NCBI GenBank assembly: GCA_039545315.1
Contig: BCIM01000006.1
Location: forward strand, 911,126-975,125
Length of the DNA: 64,000 nt
DNA from: Kondoa malvinella
Lineage: Eukaryota > Basidiomycota > Agaricostilbomycetes > Agaricostilbales > Kondoaceae
Direction of reading: 5' to 3'
Part shown: in pieces, positions 34,452 to 45,251 of the stretch
How positions within the stretch are numbered: position 1 is the first letter of the stretch
How the letters are laid out: every line of letters begins with the position of its first letter
Program-made: the position numbers and the translations under genes
Notes under the pieces: generated by a model
Seen by the model: only the letters and a program-made list of their open reading frames with translations
Told to the model about the DNA's origin: nothing
Databases searched by the model: none

Positions 34452-36029
34452 TCACAACTTCGACTGAGGGTTGATGAACTTGGACGCAATCTGGAGGTAT
34501 TCGACAGCCTCAGAGACCATCTCATCAATGATCGCCTTGGCCGGCTTGATTTCGTGTACTACTGCAGCAGTCTTGCCCATTAAGTATGGTCTAGGCCAAA
34601 AGAGTAAGTGAATGATACAACACCGGAGGACAAGTGGGCAAACCGGTCGTTTGGGTCATCAGGTTCCATGCCTGTAGTACAGCCGACAAAGGTTACTTCA
34701 CTCTTCTTGTATTGGAATGATCACATACCAACTGGTATCGTTCCGCCAGCGGTCAATTCCTTGATCTCTGCTTGACGGTTCTCCTCCCAGTCCATCTATG
34801 CTGCGGGTCAATCTCTGCTTTGATGTAACGCAAAAGATCACTTACGATGAAAGGAGTCTTGCGAACACGCAGGGGACGACCAGTGTCTGAAGAAGCATCA
34901 GAATTAACATCGTATGGACCAGAGGGGCAGGTAAAACGAACAGATGATAGTCCTGACAGTGTCACTGAAACCAGCAGAGATGACAGCGTCTTGGTGCCCC
35001 TTGCTTGCGCCAGCTTCTTCAGCGCAAATGAAGCGCGTGCCGACCCAAACACCGGTAGCACCATAACTGAGTGCAGCAGCAAGAGAAGATCCTCGATAGA
35101 TACCACCCGCAGCGATAACCTGTCCGGTTAACACTCAGTATGTCACGACCAGGGATAGTCGACTCGTACTTGGACAGGTTCACCAGTAAGGGGTGATTTG
35201 TACTTCTTGCACACCGCGACCAATTCAGGGATGAGGAGCGTGGTTGGGATCTCGCCAGTGTGACCTCCTCCTTCACCTCCTTGACCACAAATCAAGTCGA
35301 CACCTAGCTCGCAAGCTTTCACAGCGTGCTTAGGGGCGCCGACCATGTTCATGACTGGAATGTTGGCCTTGTGCAATCTGTCGATGATGTGCTTTGGAGG
35401 AACGCCAACAGCGCAGACGAAGAGTGCGGCTTTTTCTTCGATAATTACATCAACTAGTTGATCCAGCTTGCCTCCGGTATAATCTTTGTTGGTCTTTCTG
35501 CACTCCTCAATCGACAGTTAGCTAGATTCCGACGTATCAGAGGTCATGCATACCTTGCAGAACCTCCAACTTGAGGCAGCAATAGATCTACACCAAAAGG
35601 TGCGTTCTTATCCTTGAGTTCGGCTTTGAGTTCTGCGATTTGACTCTTCAAAAAACTTGGAGTATAGCCTACGCCACCGATGACACCTAGACCACCGGCA
35701 TTTGTGACCTGCGCATGAACATGTATTAGCTTTATAGCTTGAGCGACTTTCCAGAGACTTGCAGCAGCAGCGAGCTCAGGACCTGGTGCCCCGCGATTAG
35801 CAAACCGACCGCGACTAGAGCGCAGGAACTTTACCAGCAGCGACACTGGAAGAGAGTGTAATGATTAGTGATTGACCTGTATGGCTGTGGAACAGAGCGC
35901 TTGCTTCATTCCGGCGAGCATGACAGGATGCTCCAAAAGGTATCAGCTCACACAGCCAAAGCGGGGGACTTTTGGCAAAAGACTCACTTTGATATTGAAT
36001 AGCTTGGTGCATGGTGTTTGTAAAGACAT
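34452..36029 (-). CDS. Nitronate monooxygenase (2-nitropropane dioxygenase family), FMN-dependent
   Basis: These flavoenzymes oxidise alkyl nitronates such as propionate-3-nitronate. ATG 36029 begins MSLQTPCTKLFNIK, joining HPVMLAGM across an intron. Then come GPELAAA, VTNAGGLGVIGGVGYTPSFL, FGVDLLLPQVGG, EEKAALFVCAVGVPP, IPVMNMVGAPKHAVKACELG and VDLICGQGGEGGGHTGEIPT (FMN site with the family's catalytic His). VIAAGGIYRGSSLAAALSYG, GVWVGTRFICAEEAGAS and a tail EAVEYLQIASKFINPQSKL follow, with stop at 34452. About eight short introns. It lies tandem with, and downstream of, the dihydroxyacetone kinase gene on the same strand (287 bp gap). Confidence 0.87.
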
Positions 36030-36166
36030 GATTGCAAGTCGGTCGTGCGAGATCAAGGGGCTTCCAATTTCACCTGCGCCGGCGCCAAAATAGCCGAACC
36101 AGACTGGGTAGTGACTGGGTTACGTGATAGAGACTCGTTGATGCGGCCAACCAGGTTGTAAGCTGA

Positions 36167-36196
36167 TCTCTTTCGCTCTCTTTCGCTCTCTTTCGC
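36167..36196. repeat. Three tandem copies of a 10-bp motif
   Basis: TCTCTTTCGC is repeated three times without interruption upstream of the nitronate monooxygenase start. It is a pyrimidine-rich micro-repeat; no function is implied. Confidence 0.85.
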
Positions 36197-36291
36197 GGCA
36201 TAGCAAGCATCACATTTGCTACATCGCAAGTCAGCACTTCACCCTCACATATTCAGTCCTTATCCAGTCACCGTCTTTCAGCAGCCATAGC

Positions 36292-36738
36292 ATGTTCTCG
36301 ATCTCCCAGAGTTCCTCTTCACCTTTCTCTCCCGCCCATAGACTCTGGAGTGGCTCATCCGAAGTAGGTCAGAATGAAAAGCCTTCCAGCAATCGGAACA
36401 TGCTGATCCAGGCTGAGACTCTGGTAAAGCTATCCAGCCTGCAATTTCATGGCTTGCAATGGTACAGGGATGGAGCTAAGAGTTATTGAGGATGGTCCCG
36501 GGAGCCAGCCGATAACGCACGTCGAGGGGACTTGTGCTAAAGCCAGCCAATGCAAAAGTTGGTCAGGCAGGGAATAGCACCGTCTATGAATGAGCAGGCT
36601 GCACAAAGTGTGCAGAGAGGCTTTCAGCAGGTAGACAGTCTGATACGAATGAGGGAGACTCGCGCTCGGAGCTTTCGACTGAAAACAGACCATTCGACAA
36701 AACAAAGAGAAGCAACGATAGCAGGATACAGCATGTAA
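36292..36738 (+). CDS. Possible small gene, unrecognised
   Basis: ATG 36292 gives MFSISQSSSSPFSPAHRLWS and meets a GTAGGT donor with an acceptor after CTGATCCAG, continuing ETLVKLSSLQFHGLQWYRDG. A later open segment reads MNEQAAQSVQRGFQQVDSLI then RMRETRARSFRLKTDHST, an amphipathic, basic helix-like stretch ending at 36738. The segments look protein-like but I could not join them in one frame with confidence, and no family is evident. Confidence 0.28.
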
Positions 36739-36971
36739 TCGTATGCAGCATAAGCATCTTGAAAGCCTCTGAGAGGGTCGAGGTGAAATCTTGCAAGGAG
36801 TTGGCATCACAGTCTCGGACGGACGGGACACAGCAGAAGCGCAAGGAGCGCCGCACAGACAGCAGGAGACATCTCGAGTACAGCACAACAGGCTCAGACA
36901 CAGCCAGATCACGGTTTGAGGCAGACTTGCACGACGAGCGACTTCTCCCGCCTCGACCACTCACAGCAATC

Positions 36972-37888
36972 ATGGCAGCCAGAACATTTGCACCAGCTCT
37001 ACGCAGACGTATGCAGCTCTTAGACTATCTCTCTCGAGCAGGAACTGAGCTATTTCTTGCAGAAATGGCACTTGCCAGACCGTCGCAACAAATCAGGTCG
37101 ATCCTATTGGCTTGTGCGAGTGTACATCGCTGATTGGCAACTATGTTCGACAGAGCTGTGGCCACTCAGTCGATGACTCCAGAACAATCGCTTGAATGGT
37201 TAGCTGGCCAGAGAAAGCAGAGGCCATCTTCGCCTCACCTGACTATTTGTTAGTGTCGTAATCCCTCTGCAGAGCACAAGGCTGACACAAGCACAGATGA
37301 GCCTCAGCTTACATGGGTCGGATCAATTGCGAACCGTATCACTGGTACCGGCTTGAGCGTCGGTATGTCTAAAGACACTTGTTCTGCGGCCGTGACCAAC
37401 CGCTACACAGGCTTCTACGGTCTGGCTCTTGCATATCTCGGAGCACCTGCGCTCGGTATGGGCTTCGACAGCGCGGATTTGATCAGTTTCTACTCTACCA
37501 TGCCATCCTGGTACGGCATTTCGGCATATTGTGCTGGCAAAAGCTGATATCTGCGATAGGTTCAAGCTTAGTATGAAAGGCATCATCGCCGCTCCCTTCT
37601 GGTACCACACTTTCAATGGCATTAGACATGTAAGTCGTCTTAGCTTAGAAAACATATTAACGCTGACGCCCATCGCAGTTGGGTTGGGACACTGGCTACT
37701 GTAGGCTACTTTGCTTCAGGTACTTGCCTCTTGCTGATCGTGCTTGCAGTTTTGGATCTCAAAACCGCTTACACCACCGGTTTGCTCTCTCTCTATAATA
37801 TGCATGTCTGTGACTCATGCTGCCGTTTACAGGCTACGCTGTGATTGGTATGACTGGTGTTGCTACTGTCGCCAGCTTCTTCATCTGA
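36972..37888 (+). CDS. SDH3: Succinate dehydrogenase cytochrome b subunit (SDH3/SDHC)
   Basis: SDH3 anchors complex II in the inner membrane and helps bind heme and ubiquinone. ATG 36972 gives MAARTFAPALRR, an Arg-rich presequence, then QMALARPSQQIR, AVATQSMTPEQSLEWL and RPSSPHLTIYEPQLTWVGS. IANRITGTGLSVG follows (the SxxxRxTG quinone/heme region), then FYGLALAYLGAPALGMGFDS. The hallmark FWYHTFNGIRHLGWDTGY is next, with LDLKTAYTTGYAVIGMTGVA and a last transmembrane helix ending FFI at 37888. About six introns, including one that splits IYEPQ. The total length and three transmembrane helices fit the family. Confidence 0.9.
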
Positions 37889-38424
37889 GAAAAAGCCGAG
37901 GGTTGTATCTGTATCTGTGCTCTAGTCTGCAATTGCGACCAACGGTTGCTGTTTCTTTCAGAATAGCTCACATCACTCGGCATGAGAATTGACTGTGTGT
38001 TGTACCAGAAGTCCGTGGTCTGCCATTTCATTATTCTTTACATGTGCCTCTATCTGTACATTTCCAGGATCGCTCTCCGTTATCTTTCTGCCTGTTATTT
38101 CCATTTGATCTGCTCAATCTTTATCGGTTCTGCCTTCAGGGAGCTGCAACAATTGTGCGGCGAGAGAGAAATGTAAAGGTGAGCCATGTTCGTAAGCTGG
38201 AAGCAGTTGCTGATGCGAGACCGATAGATCCGGCAGAAGGGCTGAGGTTGTGGCGGAGAGAAGCAGACGAAGAAAGAAAAGCGACGAAAGACAGAATGAG
38301 CTCAAAATCGCGATGAAGGGCTTTTTGCAATGTATTGTATTGCTCACTATATACAAGTCTGTCTATCTGCACAGCTGTCCTATTGATTCGCACGTTTGTC
38401 TCTTCCGTATACTTCCTATTGGCC
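37889..38424. other. Convergent 3' region between SDH3 and alkaline phosphatase
   Basis: Several short plus-strand frames are open here. One (about 38142-38316, GAATIVRRERNVKVSHVRKL.. to a stop) is charged and follows an acceptor-like TTCAG, so it could be the last exon of a small gene, but I found no partner exons. Otherwise the stretch looks like 3' UTR sequence of the two convergent genes. Confidence 0.3.
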
Positions 38425-41396
38425 CTACTCGGTGTCAGTTCTGCCGAGCATGAGAGCATCCGCGATTTTGTAAAAGATGTCGACTGTAAAAACCGCATCA
38501 GAACAGAGCCAGGAAAGAACCAGGTTGCGCGCACTGGAGTTGTAAACACCCCTGAACATTTCACTTCCAGGACCAGAAGCGTAAACTGGAACGTCGGTCA
38601 AAGAGTGGACGCCCGAGTTTGAAGTAGGTGGTAGGTTGCCAGTTTGGGTGAATCCGCCAGGCTGGTCGTCGACGTTGGCAATGAGGTCACCGTCTGGTCC
38701 GCGCTCGCTGCCGAAGAGCTCTCTAGCAGCAGTGGTGTTGGTCAAGAATGCTAATGAGGATATGTCAGTCTAATGTAAGCAGTCAAGGGTTTGATATTGA
38801 GTCATACCTTCTCTGTGGTCGACAGTAGCGGCAAGGCCAGCTGCGATAGCATAGCGTGGCTCCCAGTTTACAGGGCTGCGACATAATAGGTCTCAGCTAA
38901 TCTTTCGCATGTCGATCCGGCGACTTACAAGTTCTTGCCGAAGGGACCTTCTACAACAGTCTGGTTGGTAGGTAGACTGCCATTAGTAACAGTGTAGCCA
39001 GAGAGACCTGATTGCTCATAGATGCCGACAGCTAAACGCAAATTAGTCATGGCTATACTTCCATTAGTGTCAACATACCGCTGCGCTTCTCAGCATCAGT
39101 CTCCTTGGCTTGCAGGTAGTGCGTGTCTGCTCCGCCGTAGACATCGAAGCCGTGTCCGTGATCTGCGGTAACGCTAAGGGGAAAGAAGGAAGTCAGATGA
39201 ATATCCGATGCATCTCTAGGGACATCCAATACTTACATAACAAGGGTGTCTTCAAGTTCGCCAATGTCCTTCAAGTGCTTCAAAGTGTGTCGGACGGTGT
39301 CGTCGAGCTCGAGCACATCGCCAAGAGCGCGCTGATAGTCTAGGGCGTGCATCTCTGAAATAGCCGCCAGCCAGAATGAGCGAAAGATCAGCTGAACCGA
39401 AGAGGCTTACGTTTGTCAATGGAAGCAGCTTCAGACATGAGGAAGAAGCCCTTGTCTCCGTCTTTCTTTGATCTGGAGGAGAGAATATCGATTGCCTTGA
39501 CGGTCATCTCCTTGAGACCAGGTCTATGCGAGCGGTAAGCATTGGCGGAGAACAGGAATTCGGAACGACTCACTGATCGGTGGTGTCCTGTCCATTGCCA
39601 GTCGGGTCGTTCTCATTGCCTCGGAGAGTGTTGGTGTATACATTGCGGTCAAGCCTATGATAGGTCAGCCTCTGTCCAGCAAGGTTCGCGGAGAGAGCAT
39701 ACCAGACGTTCAAGTTTCCGATCGAAAAAATCCCAAGAGTTTTAGTGTGGTCATCGGTCTGCTGAAGTTGCGAATTGTTGTAGACTACATTGTAACCAGC
39801 GTTTTGGAATGCTTTGTAGTAGTCTTCTTCGTTTGGAGAATCTTCACCGGCAATGAACTGTTCGGCTCCACCACTGGAAAAAGATGAGCGTTGTCAGCAT
39901 GAAGGAGATGAGCCCGTACCCAAAGATGACATCAGGTTGAAGGCAGCCAGGACCGAAGGGCTGAATTGTAGCATTTCCGGGGCCTTCAAGGTACTAAACA
40001 GCTGTTCAACTTGTTTTCTGCCGATTTTGAGAAGGCAGGACACACCTGTTCGACGATTCTACTGTATTCACTTCTTAAGGGCGTATGGGCACAGACTGTA
40101 AGCAGACGATCAGCAAGCGAGTCAGACAGGGAACGAGGAGCCTACCAGCTGCTGGTGTTGCATCGGCGATATCTGAAAAAATAGAGTTTTAGGCAATGAA
40201 AGGGCAACAGCAGGACCAGGGCGCACAAGCAGTAGAGACCATCCCAATTGGCCCACCAATGCGACGTCTGAAGAGCTCTCCCAAACTTTCAAATTTAGGG
40301 TCTGCGCAAAATAATCAGTCTTGGACCGTCTTGTCTGAGCTTCTTGTCACGCACCACTCCATGGGTCAGGGTTGGAGTCTACAAAGACATTGAGTGCGTT
40401 GACGGTCGATTTCTTGCCTGCGTTAAGAGCCGTAGCAGAATTGGCGCTGTCGGTAATGAAGGAGTCGATGGAGTGGGTCATTTGCGATCCGTAGGCTTCC
40501 ATCTGTCGAGTGAATTAGCGTTCAATTCCCTTGAGATCCTTTGCGACAGGATAGAAACCAACCTGATCCATTTGCATCAAGGATTGGTATTCTCCGTTGA
40601 TAGACTTGTGCGCCAACAATCTCGCTGCGGTGATCATCGCAGTGGTCATGCCGTCGCCGATCTGTAAACGTGCCCATCAGCGACAGGATCAAAGACTGAA
40701 GAAGCAGACTGAAGAAAACAGCAGACTGAAGAAAGAAGCAGACTGAAGAAAGAAGCAGACTGAAGAAGCAAACTCACAAAGAGGATGACGTTCTTGGCCT
40801 TGCGCTCCTTTGCTGGTTCACGGACATACCAGCACGCTTTCGTTTGGTAGCCATTATAGTATTTGAGAACAGCTTCGTATTTGCCAGGCTTGTAAAGAGC
40901 CAATTTACGATAAGCTTTCGAGGCGACGTTGACGACAGATGGTCTTTCGGCTTCTTCAGCGAACAGATCTTCGTACCAATCGAACGTCCAGGTTTCGAGA
41001 GGAGAATCTTCCACGCCAAAGAAATCAGTGACTTTGGTTAGCTCCTTGTCGTCTTCGTGCTTGAGCCAGAATTCAAAGTTCTTGTCTGGGACACCGTTGC
41101 GGAAAGCTTCAGAACCATTGACGGGAGCATGAATTTCGTTTCTAATGTCGACTACCACGAACGTAAGCTAGATGATCCTGAGGTAAGAAGAACTTGCTTA
41201 CAGTATGCACCGGCCAGGAAAGAAGTCTGATCAGGCGGGAAGATACAGCCTAGTGTGGGGCATGTTCCTATCAAGCAAAAGACCTGAATCAATGCAAGCG
41301 TGATAAGAGATCTGGATCAATTATACCAAGACGTTGGAAAGTCTGCGCTGAAGCAAGCTGCACAGCCGCTAAGGACAAGAGGACCACAGAGAGCAT
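38425..41396 (-). CDS. Alkaline phosphatase, secreted or vacuolar
   Basis: This two-metal-ion phosphomonoesterase starts at ATG 41396 with MLSVVLLSLAAVQLASAQTF, a signal peptide. Then come CPTLGCIFPPDQTSFLAGAY, VVDIRNEIHAPVNGSEAF and a long N-terminal domain. KNVILFV-IGDGMTTAMITA follows across an intron, then SFITDSANSATALNAGKKST (phosphorylated Ser in DSA). DKGFFLMSEAASIDK, VIVTADHGHGFDVYGGADTH and WEPRYAIAAGLAATVDHREG complete the core. An intron near 38483-38533 (donor inside ..YNSSA) joins VYNS to IDIFYKIADALMLG, the family's usual C-terminus, stop 38425. Other introns are numerous; the one after KNVILFV contains a 17-bp tandem repeat. No GPI-like tail is seen. Confidence 0.86.
40691..40769. 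repeat. 17-bp minisatellite inside an alkaline phosphatase intron
   Basis: About five imperfect copies of GCAGACTGAAGAAAGAA lie between the GTGAGT donor and the real acceptor of one intron. In the transcribed (minus) orientation each copy reads TTCTTTCTTCAGTCTGC, a pyrimidine tract followed by CAG, which resembles a 3' splice site. Confidence 0.85.
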
Positions 41397-41894
41397 GACT
41401 AGTAGTGAGCACCTTGATGGGTATGACTAGAGAGAAAGGATATCGGAAAGGCAATTTCACGAGGAGCCAGGCTAAACGTGCGTAAAGGCTTGGCTTTTTC
41501 ACCCTGATCAGGCATGTTCTTGTACGCGCGTCAATGAACGTTCGATATGTCTCTCCACCAGGGCAGATAATTTAGCGCAATAAACAATCATTTGCATTAT
41601 CTCTTGAACGTGCAGGGAGAGGCAGAAGGCAGAACGGATTCACGTGGGCCCGAATGAACAGAATAGCCGCTCTTCCAGCTTGTACATTGCTTCAGAACAG
41701 CGAAAAGAAAGTGTCTATCGAGAAGGCAAAAACTGATAGCCAGACGGGCCTATACTGAGTGCAAGTCGCCGTGACAGGGAACGAAGCAACGATAGACACG
41801 AGTGGTCTGCAGCTATAAGGCGAGTCACAATTGAGAAATCATAGGTTGGCTGCATGAAAGCGACCTGGCGAATAAAAATTCCAACTTGACCACG
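41397..41894. promoter_or_regulatory. Divergent promoter region between alkaline phosphatase and Bot1
   Basis: About 500 bp separate the two start codons. The minus-strand frame from 41502 is open into the phosphatase gene, but the signal peptide at 41396 is the better start. No repeat or recognisable operator was seen. Confidence 0.4.
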
Positions 41895-43065
41895 ATGAAC
41901 GCACTCCGACTACGCAGGATACCCAAGCCTAGTACTTCTAGATGCTTCACCTCGTATACCCGTTGCAGAGCAGAGGAGGATGCGACCTCTGAGCCAGCGC
42001 CGACTGCACCTTCAGCAGATGTACCAATCAATGAAACTGCAAGCGATGCTCAAGTGATAGATGACGCTCCTGCTGCCCCTGAAAGTGTTGAGAGGAGAGT
42101 GAAAGATCACCCGATGAACAGAGTCGCTTGGCTCAAAGGCGACGGAGCGAAATATCGTCGACCGCTCAATAATCGGCCAAATTGGCTAGGCAGCGTCGTG
42201 TGTCTGCATTCTCACGCATTTGCTGGTCTCTCGCTAATGTAATTGCTCGCTAGCCCTTTCCTATGAACCCAACCTTCGCACCTAAGGCTCCTTTAGCGGA
42301 GAGTACTCGAGATCGCATTTTCGAAACCTTCAAGGAAGAACTGGTGAATTCGAAAGGAGGAGGACAGAATGTAGCATTACGGCAGACGGCTCAGCTACAT
42401 AATGTGTCAATGGACAGGGCGAAAGCTGTCATCAGGCTGAAAGTGCATGAAGAGGATCTAAAGGGAAAGGTCAGTCTGAGTATTGACAAGACGCCGCAGC
42501 GTCTTAGTATACGTTGACCGACAGGGTGTACCGATGCAAACGGAATTCCAAAAGGGCATGGAGTCCACTCTAGGTTGCAATCGCTACGATACGAAACCAA
42601 GCAACAAGAAGAATCAGCCCGCCGAGGCAGAGAGTCAGTCAACATTCGCACGAGCTACAGAAACGCCCGATGGTACTCGCCCGATATACGCCGGGGATCG
42701 TCAAATCTTTGATCTCATTGACGAAGAAGCTGTATGTCTTCAATGTTTTGGTTGTTGCGCATTTTGATCTGTTCAAACAGGGCGAGACGTCGCTTCTTTC
42801 CGAATTATTCAACACACCAAAGTCATCCACTTCAGCTCCTACGAGTCGTCGCGTTCCTTCGAAAAAGATAACGACCAACCCAGCTAAACCCAACAGACCA
42901 GCTTTGGTGCTCAAAAATGTGCAGGGTACAGAACAAGCATTGGAATGGGAGCGGACCAACGCCAACAAGAGCGCTAGTAAGGCTGTGAGGGAGGAGAGGA
43001 TGGCAAAGAGGATCAAGGACTTGGAGGAGAATAAGCAGGCTTGGATCAACTACAAGCATACTTGA
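41895..43065 (+). CDS. Mitochondrial small-ribosomal-subunit protein Bot1/mS45
   Basis: Bot1-type proteins (Pfam 'eukaryotic mitochondrial regulator protein') are mitoribosomal small-subunit proteins. The start at 41895 gives MNALRLRRIPKPSTSRCFTS, an Arg/Ser-rich presequence, then an Ala/Pro/Glu linker. The family box NRVAWLKGDGAKYRRPLNNR with PNWLG comes next. After an intron, PFPMNPTFAPKAPLAESTRD continues with ALRQTAQLHNVSMDRAKAVI. GVPMQTEFQKGMESTLG follows a further intron, then RPIYAGDRQIFDLIDEEA and a basic coiled C-terminus KRIKDLEENKQAWINYKHT, stop 43065. Three or four introns restore the frame. The match is to the family pattern I know; the exact yeast name is not asserted. Confidence 0.8.
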
Positions 43066-43159
43066 AGAGGTTGTGCAAAGTTTGCAATAGAGCTTGTCGC
43101 ATATGCATCACGTCAATCACAGTCCGCTCTACATTCCCTGGCTAATTTACATGCGCACA

Positions 43160-44728
43160 TCACAACTGCCCCGCTACAAGCCCCAGCACAAACACTATTA
43201 TACATAAAGCCGCTCTCGTACGCGACTTGCTCCCTCCTGCGTGCAGTGCTATCCCTGAATCAACAGTCTGCGTTTGGATTGATCCGTCGACATCCGTCCT
43301 TGTAGACCCCTCGCCCTTTGGTGGTCTTCTATCAACAGGATCTGGTGCCGAGCTCGGACTTGTCCTTCGACCGCTCGATATATCAGACTCAGGTGATGGG
43401 CCATCTTCTTCCACTTCGTCGATATTCAATGAGGGTCGTGCATCAAGAGGAGAGTCGTTCATTCCGCTATCATCGTTGCCGCGCGCAGGCCTTGCGTTGC
43501 GAGAGTCGTCGATTTCGTTATCGCGATCCAAAGTAGGTCTGACTGCTTCGGCACTTATCAGCGTCTCGATTTGACCGGGAGCTATAAGACTCACTTCCTG
43601 AGGGAATTGTGCTCGTTGGCACTGTATCTGGCGAAGAGGAACCATCCGGATCACTTCTCGTAGCACTAATGTCTGGCAATGCTGATCGAGTTGGAACCGA
43701 GTCGTCTGATCCGCCGTTCGTCACTTCGGCTTGAGGTGTCTCTTCCGCGTCTGGCTCTTCCGTATGGCTAAATTGTCGATCAGTAAAGCATGAAAGTGCT
43801 TGAAAATATACGTACATGATGTTAGCTGTCAACTCGTCCCTAAACGCGCAGGTCTCGCCAAACAAGGTAGCATTGTTGAACAGGTCGAGCGATTCCATAT
43901 AGTCGAATTGATTGGACATGCACTCTCGCTCGATTCCTTGCGGTAGCTCCCCAAAGTAAAGGTAATACAGCATCAAGACTCCAGCTTCGGCAAAGTTCTG
44001 GAAGCGTTGTTAGCCATCACCTGATGTGGTTGGAGATGGACTCGCTTCGACAATGGAAGTCCCGCCATAGCTCGATATGATGCACGAGTCTGCTGCAATA
44101 GCATTGCTCCATTCCGGAGAGAAGGAATATCTGTCGTTACCGGCCAGCCGTTCATCTGCTGCATGGACCGCTTCGTGGAGATAAACGTGCCCAGTGGAAT
44201 CTTGGCTGTCAATCGGGTCTACTATAGCGATGTGGTCCATTGTATAGACACCGAGCGCCCGGTCAGGAACATAAGGTGTTCGAGGATAGAAGTGTATAAC
44301 CTCGATATGTCGCCGTAAGCCTGACAGAGAGCTATGAGATTGACACCGATTCGATATGAAGCAAATATACCAATGGGTATCGAACCGAAACCAGTCATCG
44401 CATCCTCTGCACTCCCTTCAGCACCTGGACAGTAGCACAGGGTCCAGGGAGTGCCGCAGTCTTCTAGTTGGATGCTGTATTGCTGAACAGGCTCTTGGCA
44501 ACCGAAATCCTGTAGACTTGAAGGAAAAGCACAAGTCCTGTCGGCTCTTGAAGGGCTACCAAGGCTTCCCTCTACAGTCGGCAGATACTTGGCGAGACCA
44601 AAGTCCGAGTCATGGCCGGCTTGAATACGCTTGCCGGTAATGGGAGGGAGCTGCTGTGCGACGATAGGTGGAGACCAATATGCCGTTGCGAGCACGAGTG
44701 ATAGCATCACGCCAGCAAGATGCATCAT
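43160..44728 (-). CDS. Secreted HExxH protein, con-13-like, GPI-type tail (copy A)
   Basis: The ATG at 44728 begins MMHLAGVMLSLVLATAYW, a signal peptide; the frame also extends to an ATG at 44848. Conserved blocks follow: ITGKRIQAGHDSDFGL, CAFPSSLQDFGCQEPVQQYS, LEDCGTPWTLCYCPGAEGS, STGHVYLHEAVHAADER (HExxH), FSPEWSNAIAADSCIISSYG and NFAEAGVLMLYYLYFGELPQ. ERECMSNQFDYMESLDLFNN then precedes ATLFGETCAF. A long Ser/Thr/Pro/Asp-rich tail closes with a hydrophobic stretch ALCIIVFVLGLVAGQL at 43160, resembling a GPI signal. The cysteine-rich pattern and HExxH resemble the fungal conidiation-specific protein 13 family, a putative metallopeptidase-like group; activity is not shown. It is a tandem paralogue of the gene at 45252-46760. 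Confidence 0.68.
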
Positions 44729-45251
44729 ATACCAAGTAGGTGAGACGGCGAACGGTGAATAGCCATGGTAGGACAAGCAAAGCCAAGCAAGAGAAAACAG
44801 AAGGCGACACGAATTGACAAAGGGAGATCTCAGGTGATGGACAGACACCGACGAGAGGTACTCAGAGACCTAGGATGACTACATCAAGAGCAGCGACGTG
44901 ATGTTTGCTAGGAGTCAGATCTGGCGTGCATCTACTGTAATGAGATGTTTTCGAAGAGCCAAGTAATTGCCAGCGGTAAAGAGGGCAGAAGACGACAGCG
45001 CAGGCCAGCGTCCGAAGTGCGGTACGACCGTGCTCTTTGTAGCCCGACTTCTTGCCCGACACTGGCAGCCAAGGTTCTCGGAATTCATCTTCTGGCGCGC
45101 ATGCTGGTCTGCCTTTGCTTGATGGTCAGCTTTGAGCATCTGTTCAGCAGATTCAAGCAGCACATGCTGTAATATTGAGCTCTTCTGTTGATCGTAGGGA
45201 ACAAGCGAGCCAAAAACGCTTCAGGCAGATATACGAGCCATAGTGCGCTGA
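44729..45251. other. Spacer between the tandem con-13-like paralogues
   Basis: About 520 bp between the end of copy B and the start of copy A. Short minus-strand ORFs here have no recognisable content; the stretch must hold the promoter of copy A and the terminator of copy B. Confidence 0.4.

Larger units (their letters stand above)
36030..36971. other. Divergent region between nitronate monooxygenase and SDH3, with a weak small-gene candidate
   Basis: This 940 bp holds three head-to-tail copies of a 10-bp motif at 36167-36196 and a possible short plus-strand gene at 36292-36738 (listed separately). A 176-codon minus ORF overlaps it at 36430-36960 but has a Cys/Ser/Leu-rich composition typical of an antisense shadow. 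Confidence 0.35.

Noticed and set aside
36430..36960. 176-codon minus-strand ORF
   Set aside because: Cys/Ser/Leu-rich composition, no conserved motif, and it lies antisense to better plus-strand candidates and the SDH3 start; treated as a shadow.
38044..38316. 90-codon plus-strand ORF in the SDH3/alkaline phosphatase gap
   Set aside because: Only its last part is protein-like and no partner exon or ATG with good context was found; kept as a note only.
41397..41502. Longer start of alkaline phosphatase at 41502
   Set aside because: A perfect signal peptide begins at 41396 in the frame that continues into the conserved CPTLGCIFPP segment; the 41502 frame is different and ends at 41317.
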